Positions 24,529 through 33,949 of a stretch of DNA of 64,000 nt are shown piece after piece. Origin of the DNA: an uncultured Poribacteria bacterium. Lineage in GTDB: Bacteria; Poribacteria; WGA-4E; WGA-3G. Made by a program: the position numbers and the translations under genes. The DNA lies in contig OX639992.1 in assembly GCA_951828515.1 (NCBI GenBank), positions 5,062,217-5,126,216 of the forward strand, read 5' to 3'. The notes under the pieces are model-generated. The model did not search any database and was not told the DNA's origin. It saw only the letters and a program-made list of their open reading frames with translations. How positions within the stretch are numbered: the first letter of the stretch is position 1; each line of letters opens with the position of its first letter.

Positions 24529-26226
24529 CTAACGCATCGGAACAATCGCATTCCCTTCAACTGCGATAAACCTGCGGTTGACGAGGAGGTGTGTCCCTCG
24601 GTCAATGTGTCCGTTGAGCCAACGAATTTCAAGGAGATCGATCTGTTCCGCTTTACCAACGCCAAAATGGGCACGCGAGTCATGAAAAGAGAGATAACTT
24701 CCACCACTCTGCACCTCCCAATATTGGACGTGTGCTCCTGTAACAACCTTAATCTTTGCCCCAATTCCAGAGCGGTTGCTGTTTTGTCCGACGACCTGGA
24801 CCTGTATCCAATTGTTCCGATTCCCGATTGCGTTTTGGAGCAGGTCTGGGCGTTGATTGCAATTGGTGACAAGGATATCAAGGTCGCCATCGTTGTCGTA
24901 ATCGCCGATAGCCGCACCGCGACTCACTTTTTCCAGTGCCAAACCGTCTGTCTCTGACACGACAGTGGCGAACCTGCCATCGCCTAAATTCCTGAACAAC
25001 AGATTCCTTTGCGGATAGGCTATATGTTCCTCAAGTGAGGTGATGTTATCCATCAAGTGCCCGTTCGCGACAAAGATGTCTTGGTGTCCATCGTTGTCGT
25101 AATCAAAAAACTTGATGCCCCATCCAAGATAACCGTGTGTTACTTCTGCGATACCTGACGTAATCGTATTGTCGGTAAAAAAGGTGCCGTCATGATTATG
25201 ATAAACGGTATTGGTTTCGGTCTGGTAGTTACTGACGGTGAGATCGAGCCACCCATCGTTGTCATAGTCCCCGAAATCGGTACCCATGCCGGCTTCCTCT
25301 TTACCCATATCATTATAGCACACACCTGAAATTAATGCAACTTCCGAAAAATTGGGCAAAAAATTGCCGCTTCCGCCGTTCTGAAACAGAAAATTCGGAT
25401 CTTGATCGTTCGCGACGTAGAGATCGGTATCTCCATCGGCATCGTAATCGCCAAACGTTACGCCTAACCCGTGCTGTGGAATCAGGTCGGGGGGACGGAA
25501 CGAAGCCGATATATCAGTGAAGGTGCCGTCTCCGTTATTCTTGTAAAAGGTGTCGTGAACCGCTCGATACGCGTGGGGACCACAATAGACATGAACACCG
25601 CGCTCCTCACACCGAGTGTCATCCTTCAGGGCGTACGCGGCATAGTTTGCCACATAGAGATCCAAGTGTCCATCATTATCTACATCGGCAAACGCACAAC
25701 TGGTGCCCCAGTTCGGGTTGTTAACTTGGGCGTGTGCTGTCACGTCTGTGAAGGTCCCGTTGCCATTATTGCGATAGAGCTGATCTTCACCGAAGTTGGT
25801 GATGTAGATATCTATATCGCCGTCGTTATTGTAATCGCCAACAGCGGCACCGACACCGTAGGCAGTACTTCCGACGCCTGCCTCTTTGGTAACATCGGTG
25901 AAGGTGGTATCACCGTTGTTTCGGTAGAGGACGTTATGCGGTGTTTGCTCCTGTTCATCTCCCGTCTGAATCGCACCGTTGATGAGGTAGATATCGAGGT
26001 CGCCGTCGCCATCGTAATCGAAAAAACCACCACCGGATCCGAGGAATTCATTGAAAAGCCTTAAACCGCTTCTGCCATCGGTATGTACAAACGTTATCCC
26101 CGCAGACTCCGTAACATCGACGAAAATTGGTTCTGTGACCGCTATTGTACAATATTGGAGACTTATAAGTGCGAATACCAAAGAGCGATAGAGGGGCGGG
26201 ATCCGATTAAGGGTAGTTTTTGGCAT
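24529..26226 (-). CDS. FG-GAP/VCBS-repeat protein with ASPIC/UnbV C-terminus (CRTAC1-like)
   Basis: This 565-residue protein has a probable N-terminal signal anchor (about 12-32). Seven or so VCBS/FG-GAP blades follow, with calcium-binding DYDNDGDLDIY-type loops (for example FDYDGDGDLDIYLIN near 70 and GDYNNDGDIDIYITN near 130). The C-terminal ASPIC/UnbV domain (about 470-560) shows GIGAKIKVVTG, EVQSGGSYLSFHDSRAHFGV and LLEIRWLNGHID. The family is an integrin-alpha-like propeller found in exported proteins of environmental bacteria. It probably forms an operon with the upstream TPR gene, ten bases away. No Shine-Dalgarno is visible before the ATG. Confidence 0.88.
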   Translation of the reverse strand: MPKTTLNRIPPLYRSLVFALISLQYCTIAVTEPIFVDVTESAGITFVHTDGRSGLRLFNEFLGSGGGFFDYDGDGDLDIYLINGAIQTGDEQEQTPHNVLYRNNGDTTFTDVTKEAGVGSTAYGVGAAVGDYNNDGDIDIYITNFGEDQLYRNNGNGTFTDVTAHAQVNNPNWGTSCAFADVDNDGHLDLYVANYAAYALKDDTRCEERGVHVYCGPHAYRAVHDTFYKNNGDGTFTDISASFRPPDLIPQHGLGVTFGDYDADGDTDLYVANDQDPNFLFQNGGSGNFLPNFSEVALISGVCYNDMGKEEAGMGTDFGDYDNDGWLDLTVSNYQTETNTVYHNHDGTFFTDNTITSGIAEVTHGYLGWGIKFFDYDNDGHQDIFVANGHLMDNITSLEEHIAYPQRNLLFRNLGDGRFATVVSETDGLALEKVSRGAAIGDYDNDGDLDILVTNCNQRPDLLQNAIGNRNNWIQVQVVGQNSNRSGIGAKIKVVTGAHVQYWEVQSGGSYLSFHDSRAHFGVGKAEQIDLLEIRWLNGHIDRGTHLLVNRRFIAVEGNAIVPMR

Positions 26227-26236
26227 AAGGAGAAAT

Positions 26237-27529
26237 TTATTGGGGCGTTTGTGAACGCTTCTTCAAACGCTCTAAGTTTTGTAATGCCTTCCAAGCGTCG
26301 TTATCGTCGGGTGCGATTTCTGTGATACGTCGATAGACATCTATCGCCTTCTGAAGATGCCCCTGTTTCGTGTAAACTTCGGCTAATCCGTGGTATGCCA
26401 AGGTAAGTCCAGGCATCTTTTCTATAGCTGATTGTAAGTGTGATTCTGCCTTGTCAAACGCCTTTAATGTCGTATAGAGCCAACCCAATCGGATGTGCGC
26501 TTCCACGGTGTTTGGATTTAGTTCAAGGACTTTCCGGAAGAACGGAATGGCGCGCTGTGACATGTTGAGATCCATGTAGAGTCGCCCCAGTTTATCATAT
26601 CCAGTCGCGAACTCTGGATTCAGTCGAATCAAACTTTGATACGTGGTAATTGCTGCGGAGATGTGTTTGTGCGCCAGATGGACCTCTGCCAATTCGAGCC
26701 GAAGCGTCGTGTTTATTGGATCTTCTGCCAAAGCACCTTCAATCGCGTAGGTCCGATCATAATAAGCTTTCATGTGCTGGAACAACTTAAGTTGCTCCGT
26801 TGCCGCTGCTGTATCACCCAGAAGTCGGTAAGCCTTTGCCAGATTGTAATAGGCACTCTGAACATAAGGTTTTCTCTCGATTGCCTTCTGATAGTACGCT
26901 ACCGCTTGCTGTGGTTTTTGCTGCATCACGGCGATCAAACCGAGCCATTCGTAAACTTCGGCAAAATCGGGATTGTGTGTGAGGGTGTGCCTGAAGGAAG
27001 TGAGCGCGGCATCAAATTTCGCTTGATGTGTGTAGATATAACCGAGTCGGTAATGTGTATCCGCATCCGTCGGACACCTCTGAACAGCTTCTTTGGCGTG
27101 CTGCTCTGCGATGTCCAATTTGCTCTGCTTGCAATAAATCTCTGATAGCGCGAGGTGTGTTAACCCGTGAATGCGCTCCGCTGTCAGGGTTTTTTCTGAA
27201 TCTGTAATTGTGGAGTTTTGGAAACTTCTAAACTGCGTCAAGAGGGTATTAAACGTCTGAATTGCTAACGCCAACTCATCTTGCAATTTATAGACATTTG
27301 CCAGTTGGAAAAGCGCGTTCACATCTGTCGGATCGCGTGATAAGATCGATTTAAAGGTATCCACTGCTTGTGGATGGAGCCGAAGTTTGACGTATTCAAC
27401 GCCCTGCTGAAACGTTGCTGTCGTTTCGGTTCTGCTAACAGATGGAATGAGGTATAAGAGGATAGCAGTGAGAATTAAAACCCGATAGGCTTTTAATTTT
27501 ACCTCGCGGAGCAATAACGCAGGTTTCAT
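26237..27529 (-). CDS. Exported TPR-repeat protein
   Basis: This protein of 430 residues from the chosen ATG has a signal-anchor-like start (MKPALLLREVKLKAYRVLIL followed by TAILLYLIPSVS) and about ten tetratricopeptide repeats, such as HYRLGYIYTHQAKFDAALTS and AYYNLAKAYRLLGDTAAATE. TPR proteins scaffold protein complexes, here probably periplasmic or membrane-bound. It precedes the FG-GAP/UnbV gene by ten bases. The frame stays open to 27598, but that extension lies in repeat DNA. Even the first 13 residues here come from the repeat unit with CTCCGCGAGGTAAAATTAAAA, so the true start is uncertain. Confidence 0.8.
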   Translation of the reverse strand: MKPALLLREVKLKAYRVLILTAILLYLIPSVSRTETTATFQQGVEYVKLRLHPQAVDTFKSILSRDPTDVNALFQLANVYKLQDELALAIQTFNTLLTQFRSFQNSTITDSEKTLTAERIHGLTHLALSEIYCKQSKLDIAEQHAKEAVQRCPTDADTHYRLGYIYTHQAKFDAALTSFRHTLTHNPDFAEVYEWLGLIAVMQQKPQQAVAYYQKAIERKPYVQSAYYNLAKAYRLLGDTAAATEQLKLFQHMKAYYDRTYAIEGALAEDPINTTLRLELAEVHLAHKHISAAITTYQSLIRLNPEFATGYDKLGRLYMDLNMSQRAIPFFRKVLELNPNTVEAHIRLGWLYTTLKAFDKAESHLQSAIEKMPGLTLAYHGLAEVYTKQGHLQKAIDVYRRITEIAPDDNDAWKALQNLERLKKRSQTPQ

Positions 27530-27637
27530 ACTTAAGGGTCTTCCACCTATTCGCCTGCACCGTTGTTGCAGACTTACGGTTCGTATTAGGAAAAACAATA
27601 GCGTAAGCAGAACGGTATTGGGTTCATAATTAAAAAA
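27491..27637. mobile_element. Diverged copy of the TTTTAATTTTACC element
   Basis: The left end (27491-27511) matches the left end of the 21224-21437 element. The right end (27627-27637, ATAATTAAAAA) is a partial inverse. The interior shares the GCCTGCA...TTGCAG core. It overlaps the 5' end of the TPR gene. Confidence 0.4.
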
Positions 27638-27645
27638 CCTTTAAA

Positions 27646-27969
27646 TCACGATTGTTTGTCCACGACATCTTGAATCCAAGACAATGCCGCCATACTCGAA
27701 GACCAGCCGATAGAAGTCACAGCGAGCAGTGCTACCTGTTGTAGCTCCTCCGGTGTAATGCCTTCTCGGAGGGCACGCCGCGTGTGCGAGTGTACCGCAC
27801 CCTCAGACTTCGCGCCGATAGCCAACGCGAGTTTTACAAGCCTCACGGTTTTCTGTTCAAGGGGACCTGCGGTACCACACGCTTCACCCAATGCCTGATA
27901 CGCTTGCCAAACATCGGGGTATTCTTCAATCATGTTCTGAAGAAAATCGGGTAATTTATCTTGCATCAA
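27646..27969 (-). CDS. Carboxymuconolactone decarboxylase-family protein
   Basis: This 107-residue all-helical protein of the CMD/AhpD superfamily has VRLVKLALAIGAKSEGAVHS followed by HTRRALREGITPEELQQVAL. In AhpD-type peroxidases the helix contains a CxxC-x-x-H motif. Here the position reads EGAVHSH, so the redox cysteines are missing while the His is kept. That argues against peroxidase activity and for a decarboxylase-like or structural role. The gene is a single unit upstream of tatA on the minus strand. Confidence 0.8.
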   Translation of the reverse strand: MMQDKLPDFLQNMIEEYPDVWQAYQALGEACGTAGPLEQKTVRLVKLALAIGAKSEGAVHSHTRRALREGITPEELQQVALLAVTSIGWSSSMAALSWIQDVVDKQS

Positions 27970-28046
27970 AAAATCTCCTATCTCTCTACCGGATCGGTCT
28001 CCGAATTTCGGGGTCTACAAATTCAGAGGACGCTCCTATCGTCTGG

Positions 28047-28253
28047 TTACCCGGTCTTTTCATTTTCTGGTGTTTCTTTCTCCTGCTGTGCCGATGCGTC
28101 TGTCTGTTCTGTCTGTTCCTCATTGAGTCCTGCTTTAAAGTTGGTGACGCTCTTACCCAACCCGCGCGCCAACTCGGGGAGACGTTTCCCGCCAAATATG
28201 AGTAACACAACAGCCAACACAATCAATAATTCCCACGGACCAAGGCCTAACAT
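28047..28253 (-). CDS. tatA: Sec-independent translocase subunit TatA
   Basis: This 68-residue protein has one N-terminal transmembrane helix (PWELLIVLAVVLLIFGG, about 5-21), the conserved FGGKRLPELARGLGKSVTNF hinge and amphipathic helix, and an acidic/Gln-rich tail. That is the TatA/TatE layout, pore-forming in the twin-arginine export system. I chose the ATG at 28253 because GGAGG lies seven bases upstream. The ATG at 28259 would be only one base from it, and the longer frame to 28457 is not TatA-like. tatC is not in the window. Confidence 0.9.
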   Translation of the reverse strand: MLGLGPWELLIVLAVVLLIFGGKRLPELARGLGKSVTNFKAGLNEEQTEQTDASAQQEKETPENEKTG

Positions 28254-28937
28254 ATTCATGCCTCCATGTTTTTCGTAGTTCGTGCCCTGTGAGGATACAC
28301 GATGGATATTAGCGTATATATTAACACAGAAGAAAAAATATGTCCAATAGTATTGAGCAGAGGCATTCAATTCTCCCATAATTTCGATTTTCTGCTTGAG
28401 GGCCTCTTCGCTGTAGGAGCGAGCTCCCGCTCGCGATGCCTTCGCGTGACTACTCAAAAAACCGAGGATTGAATGGCTCTGGTCAGGGACATAGGGCTAT
28501 TTAGTTTTCAATTTTTCGCGCCAGTATCGTCCGCCTAGACCCGGTAGGTTCGGTTTCCGAACGGCACTGGATTTTACACAAAAACCTTCAAGACTCCAAA
28601 AACCTCTTGAATCCTGTGGGGATGGTATCTCTGTAGAAAAATGCTACCTCACAGAACTAAGCCCCGTAGGGGGTTTTTGATAGGGTGTTTCTTCAGCATC
28701 TGTAGAGATCCGCCGCGAAAAATTAACGGAAAAATCCCTACATTGACGGCTATGGTTCGGTTTCCTAACCGCACTGGATCCACCCAAAGTCGATAATTGC
28801 TTAAAACGAAATGACCCCAATTGAAAAATAAAATGTTGTTGACAGGGAACTTCGGACATGCTATAATTAGGGATACCCTATGAGTGGAATAGGCAAGCGG
28901 TCATTTTAACGCGATGCAGGTGGAGGATTTTTGACGT
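28254..28937. other. Intergenic region with REP-like hairpins and the serA promoter
   Basis: About 680 bases lack a convincing gene. Repeat-like features include GAGCGAGCTCCCGCTCGC near 28417-28434 and two copies of GGTTCGGTTTCC(G/T)AAC (about 28547-28563 and 28751-28767). The final 100 bp hold a consensus promoter for serA and a possible short leader frame. A 71-codon minus-strand frame at 28644-28859 has no support and overlaps the promoter. Confidence 0.6.
28839..28867 (+). promoter_or_regulatory. Perfect sigma-70 promoter of serA
   Basis: TTGACA (28839-28844) and TATAAT (28862-28867) are separated by exactly 17 bp. Transcription should begin near 28874, giving a 5' leader of about 64 bases before serA, with GGTGGAGG as ribosome site. 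Confidence 0.8.
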
Positions 28938-30524
28938 ATGAACAAGGTGCTGGTCAGCGACCTGCTGTCGCAGCAAGGTTTAGATGTTTTAGCAGAGAGT
29001 GGTGATTTTGAGGTGGATGTTAATCTTAACCTCTCTCATGAAGAACTGCTGGACAGGATTGCTGACTACCATGCCCTACTTATCAGAAGCGCGACGAAGG
29101 TAACTGCGGATGTTATTAACAATGCGAAGCAACTCAAGGTCATCGGGCGCGCCGGAGTCGGCGTGGATAATATTGATGTGCAAGCCGCAACACGAAACGG
29201 CATCTTAGTTGTCAACACGCCAACAGGAAATACGATCGCGGCGGCGGAACATACGATCGCGATGCTGTTGGCACTGGCGCGCAACATTGTGCCTGCCGGG
29301 ATCTCACTCCGCAACAGAACATGGCAACGCAACGACTTCATCGGGGTTGAGTTATACGGGAAAGTTTTTGGCACCATTGGACTCGGACGGATCGGACGGG
29401 AGGTCGCTCGACGCGCACAAGCTTTCGGGATGAAAATCATCGCTTACGATCCCTATATTTCATCGAGTGCGACGGAGAAGATTGGCATCAGACTTGTCGA
29501 TCGGGATACACTCTTTCAGGAATCCGATTATATCTCCGTCCACACACATCTCAACGCCGAAACGTATCACAGTGTAGGTGAGTCAGAGTTTACGTTAATG
29601 AAGCGCAGCTGTCGCTTGATTAACTGCGCCCGCGGCGGTATTATTGATGAAGATGCCCTCTATCACGCCTTGAAAGCCGGACAATTCGCCGGGGCTGCCC
29701 TTGACGTTTTTGAAAGCGAACCCGCAACAGAGACACCACTGCTGGACTTAGAGAACGTGCTGGCATTACCACATCTCGGCGCATCTACATCGGAAGCACA
29801 GGAGCATGTCGCTGTTGAGGTAGCACAGCAGGTCACGAACGCGCTCCGCGGACAACCCGTCGCGAATGCCGTAAATCAACCTAAAATTGATCCGAGGACC
29901 CTCGATATTTTGGGTCCCTATCTGGAGCTTGCTGAAAAGATAGGCAGTTTTCACGCGCAAATTGTCGAAGGACAAATCTCCGCGATTAAAATCCACTACA
30001 ACGGCACGCTCTTTCAGCAAGAAGACGTTACACCGATAACTGTGGCTCTACAGAAAGGGCTTTTGACACCTGTGCTAACAAACGTGAATTATGTAAACGC
30101 GCCTTTTCTGATTAAGCAACGCGGGATCGCTGTTACAGAGACCAAAAGCGAATCAGAAGCAGATTTTGCCAACTCCATCGCAATTACAATCACAACCGAT
30201 AAAGGCGAAGTGGTCATAGAAGGTACTGCTTTCGGTAAAAATGACATCCGTATCGTCCGAATAGACCAACTTCACATAAACGTAAGACCGACCGGCTATA
30301 TCCTCCTCATCTACAATAGCGACCAACCCGGTATGATAGGATTAATGGGAACGATTCTCGGGGAACACGGTATCAACATCGCCGATATGACTGTCGGGCG
30401 TTCACGTTTATCGGAACTTGCTGTAACACTCATCAACGTGGATACGCCTGTGCCTCGGCACGTCTTGCAAACCATTGCTGAACAAAAGAAGATTGATTTC
30501 GTTAAGCAGGTTTTCTTGGCGTAA
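28938..30524 (+). CDS. serA: D-3-phosphoglycerate dehydrogenase
   Basis: This 528-residue enzyme opens serine synthesis by oxidising 3-phosphoglycerate with NAD. The N-terminal substrate domain has LIRSATKVTADVINNAKQLK (about 50-69) and VIGRAGVGVDNIDVQAATRN. The nucleotide domain has GTIGLGRIGREVARRAQAFG (about 145-164). Catalytic elements INCARGGIIDEDALYHAL and LPHLGASTSEAQEHVAVEVA (His) are intact. A long C-terminus holds the intervening ASB domain and a C-terminal ACT domain (about 455-528), as in the type I long form with serine feedback. A consensus promoter and GGTGGAGG ribosome site precede it. Confidence 0.96.
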   Translation: MNKVLVSDLLSQQGLDVLAESGDFEVDVNLNLSHEELLDRIADYHALLIRSATKVTADVINNAKQLKVIGRAGVGVDNIDVQAATRNGILVVNTPTGNTIAAAEHTIAMLLALARNIVPAGISLRNRTWQRNDFIGVELYGKVFGTIGLGRIGREVARRAQAFGMKIIAYDPYISSSATEKIGIRLVDRDTLFQESDYISVHTHLNAETYHSVGESEFTLMKRSCRLINCARGGIIDEDALYHALKAGQFAGAALDVFESEPATETPLLDLENVLALPHLGASTSEAQEHVAVEVAQQVTNALRGQPVANAVNQPKIDPRTLDILGPYLELAEKIGSFHAQIVEGQISAIKIHYNGTLFQQEDVTPITVALQKGLLTPVLTNVNYVNAPFLIKQRGIAVTETKSESEADFANSIAITITTDKGEVVIEGTAFGKNDIRIVRIDQLHINVRPTGYILLIYNSDQPGMIGLMGTILGEHGINIADMTVGRSRLSELAVTLINVDTPVPRHVLQTIAEQKKIDFVKQVFLA

Positions 30525-30664
30525 CCAAACGGCAAGGAATAGTTAAAGATTCTTTGTAGCATCGAAAACCAAGCCCGTAATGTAATGGAGGGCGGATTTA
30601 AGGAACGTACTTGATACTTCAGACGCACGTTGTTTAACCGCAAGGAATAATTAAAAAATTAAAA
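30525..30664. repeat. Repeat-rich leader between serA and the ATP-grasp-like gene
   Basis: The gap carries GGCAAGGAATAGTTAAAG (30530-30547), GGGCGGATTTAAGGAACG (30592-30609) and CCGCAAGGAATAATTAAAAA (30641-30660), all related to the element family at 1426-1510 and 21224-21437. The last of these is the probable ribosome leader of the next gene. Confidence 0.45.
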
Positions 30665-32071
30665 TTGGATGCTAAACAGAAATGTCTATTTATTAATGAC
30701 GAAATCCCGAAGGCGAAACTATTTGAAGCGGAAAAACGGGATGTCCATCCAGACTGCAACACCTCTTGGCGTATCTCGCCAGAGCCGTTCTGGATTCCTG
30801 AATCGGATTTGAGATGGTTTGAGGAACTCGGAACACATCTTTTAAACTTCTATCGCGCCTGTAATCTACTCTATTCCCAAAGCGTGCGGGGTATTCAGCC
30901 CGGTTGGGTGGCTGAGTACTTGGAACTCGGCAAACCCGAACCCGTTATCCAATATGGACGGATGAACCGCTTTAAGAGCCAACTCCCCGGCGTGCTACGT
31001 CCCGACATTCTCCCTACTGCCAACGGCATGGCGATTACCGAACTCGACTCGATTCCCGGATTTATTGGGGGGACAGGGTGCTTAGCACGGCTCTATGCAC
31101 AACTCGGCTATCGCATCATCGGGGGCAGCGATGGGATGGTCAACGGATATGCCGAAATGATCCGGGCTCTGGCGAAGAAGGATGATCCGACACTCGCAAT
31201 CGTCGTTTCAGACGAATCGGAAGATTATTGGGCGGAGATGGTATGGCTCGCCGCTGCACTTTGTGAAGTCGGAGTGGAAACCCACACTGTTAAACCGCAC
31301 GAGGTCGTTTTCACTGAAGATGGGCTACTCGTTGAAACGCCAGAAGGAAACCAAATGACAGCCGATGTGCTATATCGGTTCTATGAACTGTTTGATCTGC
31401 CCAACATTCCGAAAGCGGAGTTAATGTTTTATAGTGCCAAGAAACGGACCGTTGTGATGACACCCCCGCCGAAATCCTATCTGGAAGAAAAATTGTGTCT
31501 CGCGCTTTTCCATCACCCGACGCTCCAACCGTTTTGGAAGCGACATCTCGGCAAAAGGACCTACCCGTTCCTTCAACAAGCAATTCCAGAGACTTGGATC
31601 ATCGATGCCCGTCCCGTACCGCCACATGCTGTGATTCCAAACTTGGAGGTGGAAGGAAACGCTGTAACGGACTGGCGGCAACTCGGTTCTGTGACACAAC
31701 GGCAACGGGAATTGGTTATTAAACCGTCGGGCTTTTCCGAACTCGCATGGGGGAGTCGTGGTGTAGCGATCGGACACGATCTCCCTACGGAGGAATGGGA
31801 AGCCGTCATCGAAAACAGTCTTGAGAATTTCGAGAAAAACCCGCACGTCCTACAGAAGTTTCACACTGCCGAACGGGTCCGAATGCAGTATTACGATTTC
31901 GACGCTGGTGATGTTCAAGAGATGGCGTGCCGCCCACTTCTCCGTCCATACTATTTCGTCGTCGGTGACACCGTTAAACTCGGGGGCATGCAAGCCGCAG
32001 TCTGCCCAGCCGATAAGAAAATTCTACACGGCATGGTGGATTCTATCATCGTGCCGTGTGCGCAAAGGTAA
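30665..32071 (+). CDS. ATP-grasp-like protein of unknown substrate
   Basis: I do not recognise a named family for this 468-residue protein. Several stretches look like a circularly variant ATP-grasp ligase: GMAITELDSIPGFIGGTGC (about 120-138), where the acidic residue and glycine-rich turn resemble a carboxylate site, and ELVIKPSGFSELAWGSRGVA (about 345-364), the VIKP...G pattern of the ATP-grasp lysine strand. The N-terminus (RISPEPFWIPESDLRWFEEL) is conserved-looking but unknown. No ATG is available for about 95 codons, so the TTG at 30665, six bases after a repeat-derived CGCAAGG leader, is the likely start. It may share a transcript with the PhyH-like gene downstream. Confidence 0.5.
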   Translation: MDAKQKCLFINDEIPKAKLFEAEKRDVHPDCNTSWRISPEPFWIPESDLRWFEELGTHLLNFYRACNLLYSQSVRGIQPGWVAEYLELGKPEPVIQYGRMNRFKSQLPGVLRPDILPTANGMAITELDSIPGFIGGTGCLARLYAQLGYRIIGGSDGMVNGYAEMIRALAKKDDPTLAIVVSDESEDYWAEMVWLAAALCEVGVETHTVKPHEVVFTEDGLLVETPEGNQMTADVLYRFYELFDLPNIPKAELMFYSAKKRTVVMTPPPKSYLEEKLCLALFHHPTLQPFWKRHLGKRTYPFLQQAIPETWIIDARPVPPHAVIPNLEVEGNAVTDWRQLGSVTQRQRELVIKPSGFSELAWGSRGVAIGHDLPTEEWEAVIENSLENFEKNPHVLQKFHTAERVRMQYYDFDAGDVQEMACRPLLRPYYFVVGDTVKLGGMQAAVCPADKKILHGMVDSIIVPCAQR

Positions 32072-32122
32072 TAAGAATAGCAATCAGCGGTCAGCAGTCA
32101 GTAAAGAAAGGTGGTTTTAATC

Positions 32123-32950
32123 ATGCAATTAAGTGAGAAGCAGATCGCGCACTTCCGAAACAGTGGGTACCTTGCTATTGAAGGATTTTTCGATCCTGTT
32201 GAAGCAAATGCACTCCGACTGGAATTAGGGCGAATTTACGACACTGAACTCAAAAACGGAACGGGTATCAATTGCGCGGTGCAAACAGACGGAACCAAGC
32301 GCAACAATGCGGGTGAACGGCAGAACCTTCAGGTAATTCCGCTCAACAACCGTAGTGATTTGCACAAAGCGTTGCCCTTTCATCCGAAAGTCATCTCTGC
32401 TGTTCAACAACTTATCGGAGATGAATTCATGTTAGAACTGGATCAGGCGTTCTGGAAACCGCCGAAAGTCGGTATCGGCACGAGTTGGCACCAAGATAAC
32501 GCCTATTTCAAAATTGCGGACCCGTTACGAGGCACTGCGATGTGGATCGCCATCCACGATGCAAACGTTGAGAACGGGTGCATGCACGTCATACCCGGCA
32601 GCCATCGGGAGAGTTATGAACACTATCGCGATCCGCTGAGCGACCACCATATTCGGTGCGACCCGCCCGAAGAACGTGCTGTCCCGATTGAACTGAAAGC
32701 CGGGGGTGTTCTGTTCTTCTGCTACGGCGTGGCACACTGCACCAAGTCGAACCTCACTGATAAGGAGCGCGCCGGCGTTGCACTCCATTTCCTCCACAAC
32801 GACTTCGGCGGCAAGAAACTTTGGGAAAATAATAATAAAACCAAACCGATGCTACGCGGTCCCCTTGCAACCGGTGGAGAAACCGAGTTTGGCGAGAAAT
32901 TTGAGGGCAAATGGGAAGAACTCATGAATGCCGTGCTTACCTCTAATTAG
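32123..32950 (+). CDS. Phytanoyl-CoA dioxygenase (PhyH)-family oxygenase
   Basis: This 275-residue Fe(II)/2-oxoglutarate oxygenase begins QIAHFRNSGYLAIEGFFD, the family opening. Iron ligands appear in IGTSWHQDNAYFKIADPLRG (His-x-Asp, about 118-122) and GGVLFFCYGVAHCTKSNLTD (distal His), followed by an Arg. The helix PGSHRESYEHYRDPL is typical. PhyH-like proteins hydroxylate many small molecules and are numerous in poribacterial genomes (from general knowledge). I prefer the ATG at 32123 over the GTG at 32111, because AGAAAGGTGG lies eight bases upstream of the ATG. Confidence 0.88.
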   Translation: MQLSEKQIAHFRNSGYLAIEGFFDPVEANALRLELGRIYDTELKNGTGINCAVQTDGTKRNNAGERQNLQVIPLNNRSDLHKALPFHPKVISAVQQLIGDEFMLELDQAFWKPPKVGIGTSWHQDNAYFKIADPLRGTAMWIAIHDANVENGCMHVIPGSHRESYEHYRDPLSDHHIRCDPPEERAVPIELKAGGVLFFCYGVAHCTKSNLTDKERAGVALHFLHNDFGGKKLWENNNKTKPMLRGPLATGGETEFGEKFEGKWEELMNAVLTSN

Positions 32951-32996
32951 TCCACTCGTTGCACCTCTCGTTTGGATAATCCAATAGGAGAAAAAA

Positions 32997-33806
32997 ATGA
33001 GACGTTTATTTCACCACCCTTTATTAGTTGTTCTGATGTTTGTGTCAGTAGGATATGCTACAGCAGATCTCGCTGATGACCTCGTTGTTTACTTTACGTT
33101 CGACAACGTCAGAGGCAAGCGGATCCTTGATGAATCTGGGAACGGTCTGGATGCCAAGGTTATCAAGAACACTGAATTTGTCAATGGCAAATACGGAAAG
33201 GCAATCCGCATGACTAAGGAGACCGAAGATTGTGTGAATATTCCGTCCGCAGATGCTTTGGAAATCAGTGGAGAGATCACGATGATGGCATGGGTGTACC
33301 ACGAAAACTGGATGGAAAGCACTGCTCAATGGTTTGATAAAGGTTGTTATAGCGGAGCCTCCAATAGTTCATACGGCATGGCGGCCTTCAATAGGAAGGA
33401 CGTTCATAGTTCGGGAATCGGGATTATTTTAGGCGGCGAACACCAGGTGCGCTTCATCATTCAGAACAGTATGCAGAATAAAACGTGGCATCATATTGTA
33501 GCAACCAGCGACAGTGCAAGTGTAAAACTCTATCTCGACGGGGAAGGCGTTAACCTGCCTGGACACCTCCCACCTGCCTTTCAGTTTCACTTTAATGGCA
33601 TAAATGACGAGGATTTGCGGATCGGCTGTGCGAAGAATAAACCGCAGTACGCATTTAAAGACGGTTCTATTGACGAAGTTGCGATATGGTCTCGTGCCCT
33701 CAGTGAAGATGAAATCAGAAGTGCTATGCGACGTTCCTTACTCGCGGTTTCACCGAAGGATAAGATCGCTACAACGTGGGGCAATATTAAGCGGAAAACC
33801 TTTTAA
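32997..33806 (+). CDS. Exported LamG-domain protein with C-terminal TWG tail
   Basis: This 269-residue protein has a signal peptide (MRRLFHHPLLVVLMFVSVGYATA). The LamG domain spans about 25-245, with LVVYFTFDNVRGKRILDESG, NGLDAKVIKNTEFVNGKYGK and GSIDEVAIWSRALSEDEIRS. The end is AVSPKDKIATTWGNIK plus RKTF, the shared tail motif. The neighbouring gene downstream is a close paralogue, so the pair arose by duplication. A GGAGAAAAA ribosome site precedes the ATG. Ligand unknown; extracellular glycan binding is the usual role of the fold. Confidence 0.85.
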   Translation: MRRLFHHPLLVVLMFVSVGYATADLADDLVVYFTFDNVRGKRILDESGNGLDAKVIKNTEFVNGKYGKAIRMTKETEDCVNIPSADALEISGEITMMAWVYHENWMESTAQWFDKGCYSGASNSSYGMAAFNRKDVHSSGIGIILGGEHQVRFIIQNSMQNKTWHHIVATSDSASVKLYLDGEGVNLPGHLPPAFQFHFNGINDEDLRIGCAKNKPQYAFKDGSIDEVAIWSRALSEDEIRSAMRRSLLAVSPKDKIATTWGNIKRKTF

Positions 33807-33853
33807 GCGTAGCGTGAATACAGAATCTATCCGTATTACGAAAGAAAAACATA

Positions 33854-33882
33854 TTGTATTCCTCCGAGTTTTATGATACACT
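33854..33882 (+). promoter_or_regulatory. Candidate promoter of the second LamG gene
   Basis: TTGTAT (33854-33859) and TACACT (33877-33882) are separated by 17 bp, about 70 bp upstream of the ATG at 33950. Match to consensus is moderate. Confidence 0.45.
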
Positions 33883-33949
33883 CTAATTAATTCCAAACAA
33901 GCAAATTTACATCTTTGATGTAAGAGGATTCCACAGGAGGAGAGGTAGA

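Noticed and set aside
25471-26064. 197-codon plus-strand frame as a gene
   Set aside because: It is the shadow of the VCBS repeats of the minus-strand FG-GAP gene, whose repeated codons keep the opposite frame open.
28644-28859. 71-codon minus-strand frame as a gene
   Set aside because: It overlaps the serA promoter and repeat copies, and the sequence has no domain or ribosome site.
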